NCBI GenBank assembly: GCA_034666665.1
Contig: JAXDLK010000093.1
Location: forward strand, 1-21,744
Length of the DNA: 21,744 nucleotides
Direction of reading: 5' to 3'
Source of the DNA: JAXDLK01 sp034666665
GTDB lineage: Bacteria; Desulfobacterota; Binatia; JACPRU01
Position 1 is the first letter of the stretch. Each line of letters opens with the position of its first letter. The position numbers were made by a program, and so were the translations under genes. Of this stretch, positions 14,382-21,712 are shown piece by piece. A model generated the notes under the pieces. The model had not been told where the DNA came from. It saw only the letters and a list, made by a program, of their open reading frames with translations, and did no database searches.

Positions 14382-15127
14382 CAGCGTTTCCCCCTCCAGC
14401 GGCGGGATTCCATGGAGCGCAGCGTGAGCGCGCTGAAGAAGACCGCGAAGACGACGTAGTAGAACATGTCGCCGGTATCGATCACGCCCTGCGCGAACAT
14501 CAGGAAGTGGTCGAACATCGAGAGCGCCTTGACCGCGTCGCGGATCGATGGCGCCAGCGCCGCCTCGTTCCACGACATGATCCAGAAGATGAGCAGCAGG
14601 AAGAACGTGCCGACGGCGGCGATCGCCTGGCTTTCCGTCAGCGACGACACGAAGAGGCCGCAGGCGATGAAGACCGACGCCAGGAGGAGAAGGCCCATGT
14701 AGCCGCCGAGCACTCCGATCCAGTCGTACGGCTGGATCGAATAGAGATACAGCGGGTAGAGCAGCGTGCCCGAGACCATCAGCACGAACACGGTGGCGCA
14801 CGCCGCGTACTTGCCGGCGAAGATCTCGCCGTCGCGGAGCGGGTACGTGTAGAGGAGCTCGATCGTGCCGAGCTTCCGCTCCTCGGCGAGCAGTCGCATC
14901 GTCAGCATCGGCACGGTGAGCAGCATCACCAGCCGCAAGTCGACGAAGAGCAGCTGATAGAAGTTCTCGAGGATGTTCTGACCGAAACCGAACTGGGTGA
15001 AGTAGGAGAGGTCCGAGTAGAAGTAGTACCCGGACAGCGAGAGGAACACCGCGCTCACCACCCAGAAGAGCGGCGAGACGAAATAGGAGCGGAGCTCCTT
15101 CTTGTAGATCGCCCAGGCGTTTCGCAT
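14381..15127 (-). CDS. gldF: GldF-like ABC-2 transporter permease
   Basis: A 248-residue inner-membrane permease with about six hydrophobic segments. Features of the GldF/ABC-2 family are present: the start (MRNAWAIYKKELRSYFVSPL), the MLLTVPMLTMRLLAEERKLG segment followed by TIELLYTYPL at about 70-98, and a late segment LFVSSLTESQAIAAVGTFF. It would form the channel of the exporter energised by the adjacent GldA-like ATPase, whose gene ends 28 bases upstream. No strong ribosome-binding site is seen ahead of the ATG. The gene overlaps gldG by one base. Confidence 0.92.
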   Translation of the reverse strand: MRNAWAIYKKELRSYFVSPLFWVVSAVFLSLSGYYFYSDLSYFTQFGFGQNILENFYQLLFVDLRLVMLLTVPMLTMRLLAEERKLGTIELLYTYPLRDGEIFAGKYAACATVFVLMVSGTLLYPLYLYSIQPYDWIGVLGGYMGLLLLASVFIACGLFVSSLTESQAIAAVGTFFLLLIFWIMSWNEAALAPSIRDAVKALSMFDHFLMFAQGVIDTGDMFYYVVFAVFFSALTLRSMESRRWRGKR

Positions 15128-15155
15128 CAGTGGCTCGAGGGGCCCGGGAGGCGCC

Positions 15156-16142
15156 TCAATGGCCGGCGGCGCCGGCGCCGCCGGGAGAAGCCCCGCTCAC
15201 CTGTGCGCGGTCCTCGCGAACCAGCCGCACGAACAGCTCCTCCAGCGTGAGCGCGATCGGGCTCACCTCGAGCAGCGACCACCGTCCCGCGGCGATCACC
15301 TGGACGATCTCCTTGCGGACGTCCTCGCCGCGCGAGGACGTGACCACGAGCCGCGTCGAGGAATCCGTCGGCACCGGGCGCTCGTCGACGCGATCCACGC
15401 CGATGATGGCACGGAGGGCGACGGCGACGCCGTCACCCGGCCCTTCCACCCGAACGAGCGTCTGCGACATGCCGTGCACTTTGCGGTGGAGGCCTTCCGT
15501 GGTGTCGATCGCGATCACGCGGCCGCGATCGATGATGATCACGCGGTCGCAGACGACGCTCACCTCGGGAAGGATGTGCGTCGACAGCAGGATCGTCGCC
15601 TGGCCGCGAAGAGCGCGAATCACCTCGCGGATCTCGACGACCTGATTCGGATCGAGGCCGACGGTCGGCTCGTCGAGCACGAGCACGCGCGGCTCGTGGA
15701 CGAGCGCCTGTGCGATGCCGACGCGTTGCCGGTATCCCTTGGAGAGCTTGCCGATCTCCTTCCGCCGCACCTCGGCGAGGCCGACGTCCTGGATCACGCG
15801 CTCGACCCGCTCGCGAAGCTTCTGCCGTCCGAGCCCTTTGACCTCGCCGCAGAACGAGAGAAAACGCTCGACCCGCATGTCGGGATAGAGCACGACGTTC
15901 TCCGGGAGGTAGCCGATCTGGCGGCGCACCTCGAGCGAGTGCTCCTCGACGTCGAGCCCGCCGATGCGGGCGTGGCCCGAGGTCGGCGGAAAGAAGCCCG
16001 TGAGCACGCGCATCAGCGTGGTCTTGCCGGATCCGTTCGGGCCGAGGAGCCCGATGATCTCGCCGGCTTCGACCTTGAAGGACGCGTGGTTGACGGCGCG
16101 CGTGGCGCCGAAGTCCTTCGTCAGGTCCTCGACCTCGATCAC
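15156..16142 (-). CDS. gldA: GldA-like ABC transporter ATP-binding protein
   Basis: A 328-residue ATPase. Walker A GPNGSGKT (34-41), the family form of the Q-loop region GYLPEN (77-82), signature LSKGYRQR (133-140), Walker B VLVLDE (153-158) and switch His189 in LLSTHI are present. The C-terminal 100 residues form the extension usual in the GldA/NatA group. I chose GTG 16142 (VIEVEDLTKDFG), the usual family start. A TTG at 16226 would add 28 residues of low-complexity sequence, and it lies upstream of the apparent promoter. With GTG 16142 there is no ribosome-binding site, and the -10 element ends 9 bases before it, so the message may be leaderless. First gene of the gldA-gldF-gldG-DUF4340 operon. 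Confidence 0.9.
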   Translation of the reverse strand: MIEVEDLTKDFGATRAVNHASFKVEAGEIIGLLGPNGSGKTTLMRVLTGFFPPTSGHARIGGLDVEEHSLEVRRQIGYLPENVVLYPDMRVERFLSFCGEVKGLGRQKLRERVERVIQDVGLAEVRRKEIGKLSKGYRQRVGIAQALVHEPRVLVLDEPTVGLDPNQVVEIREVIRALRGQATILLSTHILPEVSVVCDRVIIIDRGRVIAIDTTEGLHRKVHGMSQTLVRVEGPGDGVAVALRAIIGVDRVDERPVPTDSSTRLVVTSSRGEDVRKEIVQVIAAGRWSLLEVSPIALTLEELFVRLVREDRAQVSGASPGGAGAAGH

Positions 16143-16151
16143 GGGGCGTCC

Positions 16152-16180
16152 GTCATATGTCGCCAGTCCAGGGGCGTCAA
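16152..16180 (-). promoter_or_regulatory. Candidate sigma-70-type promoter of gldA operon (possibly leaderless)
   Basis: On the minus strand TTGACG (16180-16175) is separated by exactly 17 bases from TATGAC (16157-16152). The -35 matches 5 of 6 consensus positions and the -10 matches 4. Only 9 bases lie between the -10 and the gldA GTG, so transcription would begin at or within a few bases of the start codon. It is back to back with the promoter of the divergent flippase gene. Confidence 0.5.
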
Positions 16181-16219
16181 TTTCCGCGCGAGCGGCCGAT
16201 CCGGTGGCGGTCCCCCAAC

Positions 16220-16247
16220 TCGACAATCACGCCGGCAGCGGTATAAG
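16220..16247 (+). promoter_or_regulatory. Candidate sigma-70-type promoter of the flippase-like gene
   Basis: TCGACA (16220-16225) and TATAAG (16242-16247) with a 16-base spacer each match consensus at 5 of 6 positions. TATAAG stands out in this GC-rich sequence. Transcription would begin near 16254, leaving about 25 bases of leader before the ATG at 16279. Confidence 0.5.
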
Positions 16248-16278
16248 CGAAGGCTTCCCGTCGAGCGACCGGTTGTTC

Positions 16279-17319
16279 ATGCGGCGCCTTCAGCTGATCC
16301 TGCTCGTCGTCGGCGTGGCGCTGTTCGTGGTCGTGGTTCGCAGCGTCGGCATCGCGGCGATCCTCGACGGCATCCGCCACATCGGCTGGGGCTTCGTGCC
16401 GATCGTGGCCATCGAGATCGCCATCGACGCGCTCCATGCGGAAGGCTGGCGCTACTGCTTGCCGGCGGAGGCGCGAACGGTCTCCCGGCTGGACGTGTTT
16501 CTCACGCGCACGGCCGGATTCGCCGTCAACGTGCTCACGCCGACGGCGACGGTCGGCGGCGAGGTGGTGAAAGGCATGCTGATCCGCCGCTGGGTGCGGC
16601 CAGCGGAAGGCTTCGCGTCGATCATTCTCGACAAGCTCACGTTCGCGGTCGGCCAGGCGGTTTTCCTCGTCTTCGGGCTGTTCGCCGTGTTCGGCCGCGT
16701 GCCTTTCGGTCCGCGGGAGCGGCTCTACGCGCTGATCGCGTTCGGGCTCTGGCTCGCCGGCCTGGTGGCGTTCTTCCTTCTCCAGCGTGCCGGGATCTTC
16801 CGTCTGGGCGTCGGCGTGCTGCAGACGGTGTTCGGAGCGTCGGCGCTGGTCGAGCGCCTGCCGGGTCGTGCACGAACGTTCGACGACCGCATCCAGAATT
16901 TCTTCATCCACCACCAGCGGGACCTGGCGATCTCCGTGCTGCTTCACCTCCTCGGGCAGATCGCGCGCACGCTGCAGTTCTACCTGGCGCTCTCGGCCCT
17001 CGGCTTCGAGCCGAGCTTCGAGACCGCGCTCACCACCGCGGCCGGTCTCGTCTTCGTCGAGGCCACGCTGTTCCTGGTCCCCGCGCGCCTCGGCGTCTTC
17101 GAGGAGAGCCACGTGCTGATGTTCGAGGCGCTCGGCTACGGTGCGGCATCGGGACTGACCGTCGCGCTCACGATGCGCCTCTCGGAGCTCTGCTCGGCGC
17201 TCCTCGGCCTCGGGGCGCTCGCCTACTACCACTTCCGGGTCGAGGACCTGCCGCCGATTCCCGAGGAGGTCGAGGAGCCGCCGCGGGCGGCAAGGGCCTC
17301 TCAGGGCGAGAAGAGGTAG
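16279..17319 (+). CDS. LPG-synthase/AglD-type integral membrane protein (putative lipid flippase)
   Basis: A 346-residue polytopic protein with about eight hydrophobic segments, beginning MRRLQLILLVVGVALFVVVV. It fits the LPG_synthase_TM (MprF N-terminal, AglD) superfamily: the YCLPAEARTVSRLDVFLTRT region followed by NVLTPTATVGGEVVKGMLI (about 78-97), and later LVFVEATLFLVPARLGVFEE (about 263-282). Proteins of this family move or modify lipids in the inner membrane. The ATG at 16279 lies about 25 bases after a predicted transcription start; the ribosome-binding site is weak. The C-terminal tail is charged (Glu/Arg) and cytoplasmic. The 3' end overlaps that of the convergent FadL gene by 19 bases. 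Its lipid substrate is unknown. Confidence 0.88.
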   Translation: MRRLQLILLVVGVALFVVVVRSVGIAAILDGIRHIGWGFVPIVAIEIAIDALHAEGWRYCLPAEARTVSRLDVFLTRTAGFAVNVLTPTATVGGEVVKGMLIRRWVRPAEGFASIILDKLTFAVGQAVFLVFGLFAVFGRVPFGPRERLYALIAFGLWLAGLVAFFLLQRAGIFRLGVGVLQTVFGASALVERLPGRARTFDDRIQNFFIHHQRDLAISVLLHLLGQIARTLQFYLALSALGFEPSFETALTTAAGLVFVEATLFLVPARLGVFEESHVLMFEALGYGAASGLTVALTMRLSELCSALLGLGALAYYHFRVEDLPPIPEEVEEPPRAARASQGEKR

Positions 17320-18491
17320 CGGATGCCGAGGCCGGCGACGCCTCCCTCGAGCTGGTAGCGTCCGGGGAAGCGCGGGTTGGAGTCGGCGGTGGCGACGCGA
17401 TCCTCCACGGAAGCGACGCCGCCGACGAGCCGGATCGTCCAGCGGCCACGGCTGATGCCGGTGCCGAAGCCGATCAGGACGTCGGTCGTGTCGTAGAGCA
17501 GCGGCGAGAGGGACTTCTCCTCGATCATCCACTCCTCGCGCGAGACGCCGAGCCAGAGGTCCGCCCAGGGGGCGACGGCGTACTCGAGGCCCGCGCCGTA
17601 GCGGAACGTCGAGCGAGCACCGCTCACGAAGGGCTGGTTCAGCATCGGAAAGTTCTGGAACTCGAACTCGCCCTTCTCGAATTCCGGGTAGTCGCTCCAG
17701 CGCGCCTGCAGGGAGACCGTCAGCTTCGGCGTCAGCCGGTGCGCGAGACCGAACGTGACGAGCTGTGGAGTGTGGAAGTCGATCTCGACCTCCTCGTCCG
17801 CGTCGCCGACGTCTCCGTCGCCGCTCATCGGAATCACGGTCGGGCTTCGCCACGAGAGCCCGAACGTGGTCGTCCGCGTCGCCTCCCAGAGAAGCCCGAC
17901 GACGCCGTTCACTCCGATCCCGTCGATGTCATAGCGGACCGGTCCGAGTGGCGAGCCGGTGCGGACCTTGATGGCGCCGTACGTCGGCGCCACCTGAGCG
18001 CCGAGACGGAGCGTCTCCGTCAGGTGGACGCCGGCGACGAATCCCGCCTGGATCACCGTGAACTCGGAGAGGAAGCGGTTCGGAATGCCGGTCGCGGGGT
18101 TGCCGGGAAAGTTGAACGACGCGCCGGCCGTCCCGTAGAGCCCGAAGCCGAAGAACCAGGGCCGCCATTTGTCGGTCCCGATCCACAGCGTCGGCGCCAC
18201 CGGCAGCTCCGAGCTCTTGGTGTCGTAGCCGATCGCCGCGTTCGAATACCGCCCGCTCGTGAACAGGAGGAAGATGCTGTCTTCGAGACGCGTGCCGCGC
18301 ATCCGCGTCACGCCCGCGGGATTCACCAGCAGAGTGCTCGCACCGTCGGTCGGCGTCGCGACCACGTTCCCGCCCATGCCGCCGTCGCGGACGCTCACGT
18401 CGGGCGCCACGATCAAGCTCGATCGCGCGGCGCTCGCGCACACCGCCGTGGCGATCAGGGCAATCGCCATCCCTCGCGCCGGAGCGCGCAT
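17301..18491 (-). CDS. FadL/OMPP1-family outer-membrane transport protein
   Basis: A 396-residue outer-membrane beta-barrel of the FadL family, which admits long-chain fatty acids or other hydrophobic compounds such as aromatics. A signal peptide (MRAPARGMAIALIATAVCAS) is followed by the N-terminal hatch with the family signature GASTLLVNPAGVTRM (about 50-64). Amphipathic strands run to an aromatic C-terminus ending in YLFSP. I chose ATG 18491, with GGAGG 5 bases upstream; a GTG two codons earlier would sit on top of that site. It is the last gene of the SDR-SDR-crotonase run, which supports a role in feeding that pathway. It overlaps the convergent flippase gene by 19 bases. The exact substrate is not evident. 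Confidence 0.9.
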   Translation of the reverse strand: MRAPARGMAIALIATAVCASAARSSLIVAPDVSVRDGGMGGNVVATPTDGASTLLVNPAGVTRMRGTRLEDSIFLLFTSGRYSNAAIGYDTKSSELPVAPTLWIGTDKWRPWFFGFGLYGTAGASFNFPGNPATGIPNRFLSEFTVIQAGFVAGVHLTETLRLGAQVAPTYGAIKVRTGSPLGPVRYDIDGIGVNGVVGLLWEATRTTTFGLSWRSPTVIPMSGDGDVGDADEEVEIDFHTPQLVTFGLAHRLTPKLTVSLQARWSDYPEFEKGEFEFQNFPMLNQPFVSGARSTFRYGAGLEYAVAPWADLWLGVSREEWMIEEKSLSPLLYDTTDVLIGFGTGISRGRWTIRLVGGVASVEDRVATADSNPRFPGRYQLEGGVAGLGIRYLFSP

Positions 18492-18540
18492 CGTCACCTC
18501 CCCCTCTGGCGCGGCGTCACCCCCGGGACGCCGCGGACGG

Positions 18541-19365
18541 CTATCTCCCTTTGTATTTCGGGTACGTCGTCCCGCTCTCGAACCAGTCGCGGCGCTTCTC
18601 GTACGGCAGGTCGATGTAAGTCTTCATCGCGAGAACGCCGTCGTCCGAGAGCATGGTCTCGAGGAACGCCGAGCCCTCGACGTCGAGCCCCGCCTGCAGA
18701 TGCGTGTCGCTCCCGGTGTAGACCGCGTGCTTGGCGCGTGCGACCGCCAGCGGCGGCAGGGTCGCGATCTCCTGCGCGACCTGCTTCGCCCGTGCGAGGG
18801 CATCGTCGACGACCTCGTGGACGAGGCCGATCGCCAGCGCCTCCTCCGGCCGGACCACGCGGGAACGGAGGATGAACTCGATCGCGCGCCCGGCGCCGAT
18901 CAGGCGCGAGAGCCGTTGCGTGCCGCTGCCTCCGGGCAGGATGCCGAGCCGTACCTCCGGCAAGCCGAAGCGGTGGTCGCCCTTCTGACCGATGCGGATG
19001 TCGCAGGAGAGCGAGAGCTCGAAGCCACCGCCCATGGTGTCGCCGTTCATCGCCACGACGACCCCCTTCGGCAGGTCGCGAAGCTCGAGCAGCATGCGGT
19101 GATACGCGGCCGTCAGTGACGTGCCCGCCGCGCGCATCCCCTCGCGGTCGCTCGCCAGCTGGTGGAGCTCCTCGACGCTGTAGTGGGTGATGAACTTGCC
19201 GGGCATGCCGCCCGTGAGCACGACCGCGCGAATCGCGGGATCCCGCCATTGCTCGATCAGCCGCACCAGCTCCTGCGTCCCCTCGGCGCAGAAGTAGTTC
19301 ATCGGCGGGTTCTTGTACGTCGCCACCACCACCTGTCCGTCGGTTTGGGTCGTCCAGAGACTCAT
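18541..19365 (-). CDS. Enoyl-CoA hydratase/isomerase (crotonase family)
   Basis: A 274-residue crotonase-fold enzyme. The region NGDTMGGGFELSLSCDIRI (108-126) carries the oxyanion-hole glycine and Glu116, equivalent to Glu144 of rat hydratase. FGLPEVRLGILPGGSGTQRL (133-152) carries Glu137, equivalent to Glu164, so a hydratase reaction is plausible. The first oxyanion segment is unusual: PGKFITHYSVEEL replaces the common F-x-x-G-x-D-L/I, so the usual Gly and Asp are absent. I chose ATG 19365, which has AGGAGG 5 bases upstream, over a GTG two codons earlier that overlaps the site. It lies 31 bases after an SDR and 49 bases before the FadL gene, consistent with one catabolic operon. Confidence 0.9.
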   Translation of the reverse strand: MSLWTTQTDGQVVVATYKNPPMNYFCAEGTQELVRLIEQWRDPAIRAVVLTGGMPGKFITHYSVEELHQLASDREGMRAAGTSLTAAYHRMLLELRDLPKGVVVAMNGDTMGGGFELSLSCDIRIGQKGDHRFGLPEVRLGILPGGSGTQRLSRLIGAGRAIEFILRSRVVRPEEALAIGLVHEVVDDALARAKQVAQEIATLPPLAVARAKHAVYTGSDTHLQAGLDVEGSAFLETMLSDDGVLAMKTYIDLPYEKRRDWFESGTTYPKYKGR

Positions 19366-19396
19366 CTGCACCTCCTCTGCCGCACGCGCGGCGCGC

Positions 19397-20239
19397 TCAT
19401 TGGCTCATGTGCCAGCCGCCGTTCGGCGACAAGACCTGCCCGGTGACGAAGTCCGACTCCGGCGACGCGAGGTACACCGCCGCCCAGGCGACGTCGTCCG
19501 GCTGCCCGAGCCGACCCTGCGGCGTCGAGAGCCTGATCAGGTCGTGGACCTCCTTCAACGGATCGATCAACGGCGTCTCGATGAAGCCGGGGGCGATCGC
19601 GTTCACCTGGATGTTTCGCGTGACGAGCTCGCGCGCGAGCGCGCGAGTGAACCCGAGAATCCCGGCTTTCGCCGCGCAGTAGTCGATCGCGCCCGCGCCG
19701 GCCGCGGTGCCCATGATCGAGCCCATGTTGACGATCTTCCCCGCGGAAGGCGTTCCCGTCTGCCGGCGCATGATCTTCAGCGCTTCGCGGCTGCAGTAGA
19801 AAGTGCCGTAGAGGTGAATCCGCAGCATCCGGTCCCAATCCTCGTCGGAGAGCTCGATCGTGGTGTCGCAGTGGCTCTGGATCGCCCCGCTCGATTGCAG
19901 CTCGTTCATCTGCTGGCGCCAGAGACGCGTGTAGGCGGCGCTCCGCGCGCCGACCAGCCCGATCCCCGCATTGTTGACGAGCACGTCCAGGCGTCCGTAC
20001 TTGCGGTCGAAGTCCTCGAACATGCGGCGTACCGCCGCGGAATCGGCGACGTCGGCGGCGACGGCCGCTCCGCCGGGCGTCGTCTTCTCGCACTCCGCGT
20101 GCACGCGTTCCGCCGTGTCGAGGTGGAGATCGTTGACCACGACCACGGCGCCTTCTTCGGCGAAACGCCGCGAGATGGCGGCGCCGAGCCCCGAACCGGC
20201 GCCCGTGACGAGCGCGATCCGTCCCTTCAGTCGATTCAT
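19397..20239 (-). CDS. SDR oxidoreductase with an insertion after NNAG
   Basis: A 280-residue short-chain dehydrogenase. TGAGSGLG (12-19), NNAG (89-92), catalytic Ser174 (NMGSIMG), Tyr187 and Lys191 (YCAAK), and a C-terminal SPNGGWHM are present. Asp37 after strand 2 (VNDL) suggests NAD. Compared with ordinary SDRs of about 250 residues, it has roughly 25-30 extra residues between NNAG and the Trp-containing helix (about 93-130), which may form a lid or subunit contact. ATG 20239 has GGAGG upstream. The gene lies 16 bases after another SDR and is followed by the crotonase, so a hydroxyacyl-CoA or alcohol dehydrogenase role is likely. The substrate is not readable. Confidence 0.9.
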   Translation of the reverse strand: MNRLKGRIALVTGAGSGLGAAISRRFAEEGAVVVVNDLHLDTAERVHAECEKTTPGGAAVAADVADSAAVRRMFEDFDRKYGRLDVLVNNAGIGLVGARSAAYTRLWRQQMNELQSSGAIQSHCDTTIELSDEDWDRMLRIHLYGTFYCSREALKIMRRQTGTPSAGKIVNMGSIMGTAAGAGAIDYCAAKAGILGFTRALARELVTRNIQVNAIAPGFIETPLIDPLKEVHDLIRLSTPQGRLGQPDDVAWAAVYLASPESDFVTGQVLSPNGGWHMSQ

Positions 20240-20255
20240 GAGTCGCCTCCCTCCG

Positions 20256-21035
20256 TCATACCTTGAAGCCGCCGTCGACGCTGATCACCTGGCCGGTGAT
20301 GCCCCGCGAATCGTCCGACGACAGCAGCACCGCCATCGGTCCGAGCTCCTCGGGCTCGAGGATCCGCCGCTGCACGTTGTCCGCCTCGGCCATCGCCTTC
20401 GCGATCTCCGCGGTCGTGCCGTAGGCACCGGCGAGCCGGTCCCAGTCGACCAGCTGCGTGTTCGTCCATCCCGGGCAGAGGCAATTCACCGTGATCCCGT
20501 CCGCGGTCACCTGGTACGCCAGCGATCGCGTGAACCCGACGAGGCCGTGCTTGGCCGCGCTGTAGGAAATCAGTCCGCCGCCGTTCTTCGCATATCCCGA
20601 GCCGATGAAGATCACCCGACCCCAACGCTGCTGCTTCATCTGCGGCAGCGCCACGCGGGTCGCGTAGTATGCCGACGTCAGGTTCAGAAACAGGTTGTCC
20701 TCGAAGAGGCCGTCGTCGTGCGTATACGCCACGAGCTGGGGAATGTCGCCGATGACGCCCCCCGCGTTGTTGACGAGAACGTCGAGACGGCCGAAGCGCT
20801 CGATCACCGCCTCGACCATCGAGCGGATCGCCGCGCGGTCCATCATGTCGGCGGTCACCGCGAAGCCGCGGGCGCCGGTCCCTTCGATCTCACCGACGAC
20901 GTCGTCGAGCTCGGTTCTCGTGCGAGAGCTCACCGCCACGGATGCTCCGGCGCCGGCGAGCGCGAGCGCGATCGCTCGTCCGATTCCACGACCGCCGCCG
21001 CTCACGAGCGCCACACGTCCCTCCAGGCATCCCAT
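20256..21035 (-). CDS. SDR oxidoreductase
   Basis: A 259-residue short-chain dehydrogenase and the first gene of its minus-strand operon. It has the cofactor motif SGGGRGIG (12-19), NNAG (89-92), Ser146 (FIGSGYA), Tyr158 and Lys162 (YSAAK), CPGWTNTQ (187-194) and a SVDGG C-terminus. Strand 2 ends SSRT rather than with an Asp, which favours NADP(H). This differs from the neighbouring SDR, so the pair may use different cofactors. ATG 21035 has GGAGG 6 bases upstream. About 240 bases separate it from the divergent cytochrome gene; I saw no convincing promoter pair on this strand. Family level is certain; the substrate is unknown. Confidence 0.92.
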   Translation of the reverse strand: MGCLEGRVALVSGGGRGIGRAIALALAGAGASVAVSSRTRTELDDVVGEIEGTGARGFAVTADMMDRAAIRSMVEAVIERFGRLDVLVNNAGGVIGDIPQLVAYTHDDGLFEDNLFLNLTSAYYATRVALPQMKQQRWGRVIFIGSGYAKNGGGLISYSAAKHGLVGFTRSLAYQVTADGITVNCLCPGWTNTQLVDWDRLAGAYGTTAEIAKAMAEADNVQRRILEPEELGPMAVLLSSDDSRGITGQVISVDGGFKV

Positions 21036-21275
21036 CTTCCACCTCCGAGTTCCGCCACCCGCCGATGCGCCAAGGGCGAGCGCGTCAGTTATCCGGTTTG
21101 GGATTCTTTCACCAAGGCTCTTTCGAACGATCGGGCCACCTTCTTTCGTCGGAGCCGCTCCTTCCTCCGCTTGCTTTCTGCGTGTTCCGAGCTAGGAGAA
21201 ACGCGAGCGAACCGTACGAGCGCGGAGCCGCGCGAGAACCGAGAGCTTCCGATCACCGACGAGGACGGAGGAACG

Positions 21276-21680
21276 ATGGGCAGAGCGGGGCGCTGGTTGA
21301 CTCCGGGGATGCTGATCGCGGTCGTGTTCTCGACCGTGGTCGCTTGTCAGAGCGGCACGGAGACCTCCGGCGGGTCCGGCTCCGCTGCCGCAGGCGGAGG
21401 GGGCGATGCCGAGAAGGGGAAGCAGGCGTTCATGAGCACCTGCGCCACCTGCCACGGCCTCGACGCCGCGGGCGTCAAGGGTCTCGGCAAGTCGCTCAAG
21501 CAGAACGACTTCGTCAAGCAGTCGTCCGACGACCAACTGATCGCGATGATCAAGGAAGGCCGCGCCGCCGACGATCCGAAGAACACCACCGGGGTGATGA
21601 TGCCGCCGAAGGGCGGCAATCCGGGGCTCACCGACGACGACCTGAGGAACGTGATCGCCTACCTGCGGACGCTGCAGTAG
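21276..21680 (+). CDS. Lipoprotein class I cytochrome c
   Basis: A 134-residue exported electron carrier. A signal sequence ends in a lipobox VVAC with Cys24, so the protein should be lipid-anchored. A Gly/Ser/Ala-rich linker (about 27-43) leads to a small cytochrome c domain with one haem site CATCH (56-60) and a likely axial Met in VMMPP (107-111), ending with a helix VIAYLRTL. ATG 21276 has GGAGG 4 bases upstream. It may pass electrons between respiratory complexes at the periplasmic face of a membrane. It is divergent from the SDR operon and not obviously linked to it. Only a hairpin and a possible new reading frame follow it. Confidence 0.93.
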   Translation: MGRAGRWLTPGMLIAVVFSTVVACQSGTETSGGSGSAAAGGGGDAEKGKQAFMSTCATCHGLDAAGVKGLGKSLKQNDFVKQSSDDQLIAMIKEGRAADDPKNTTGVMMPPKGGNPGLTDDDLRNVIAYLRTLQ

Positions 21681-21681
21681 C

Positions 21682-21712
21682 GGCGCCGATCCGCTTCGCG
21701 GAATGCGGCGCC
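21682..21712 (+). terminator. Hairpin directly after the cytochrome c gene
   Basis: GGCGCCG (21682-21688) pairs with CGGCGCC (21706-21712), and ATCCGC pairs with GCGGAA-type sequence inside, around a small TTC loop. It begins one base after the stop codon. No T run follows on the plus strand, so termination may be weak or not intrinsic. Confidence 0.35.

Noticed and set aside
14382..14801. Upstream extension of gldG
   Set aside because: It overlaps gldF completely and has no GldG homology. The ATG at 14381 has a good ribosome-binding site and the family N-terminus.
16139..16156. Five-codon leader frame (MTDAP) ending on the gldA GTG
   Set aside because: Its ATG lies inside the proposed -10 element, so it would not be in the transcript.
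16143..16226. TTG start for gldA, adding 28 residues
   Set aside because: The added residues show no ABC homology, and the region contains a good promoter for a start at GTG 16142.
15159..18875. Open plus-strand frame of about 3.7 kb (1238 codons)
   Set aside because: It runs antisense to gldA, FadL and the crotonase and in another frame through the flippase gene. Its composition is typical of a shadow.
21036..21275. Promoter search between the SDR operon and cytochrome c, for example TTGCTT (21171) with TAGGAG (21193)
   Set aside because: Matches to consensus are too poor to claim, though a divergent control region must lie here.
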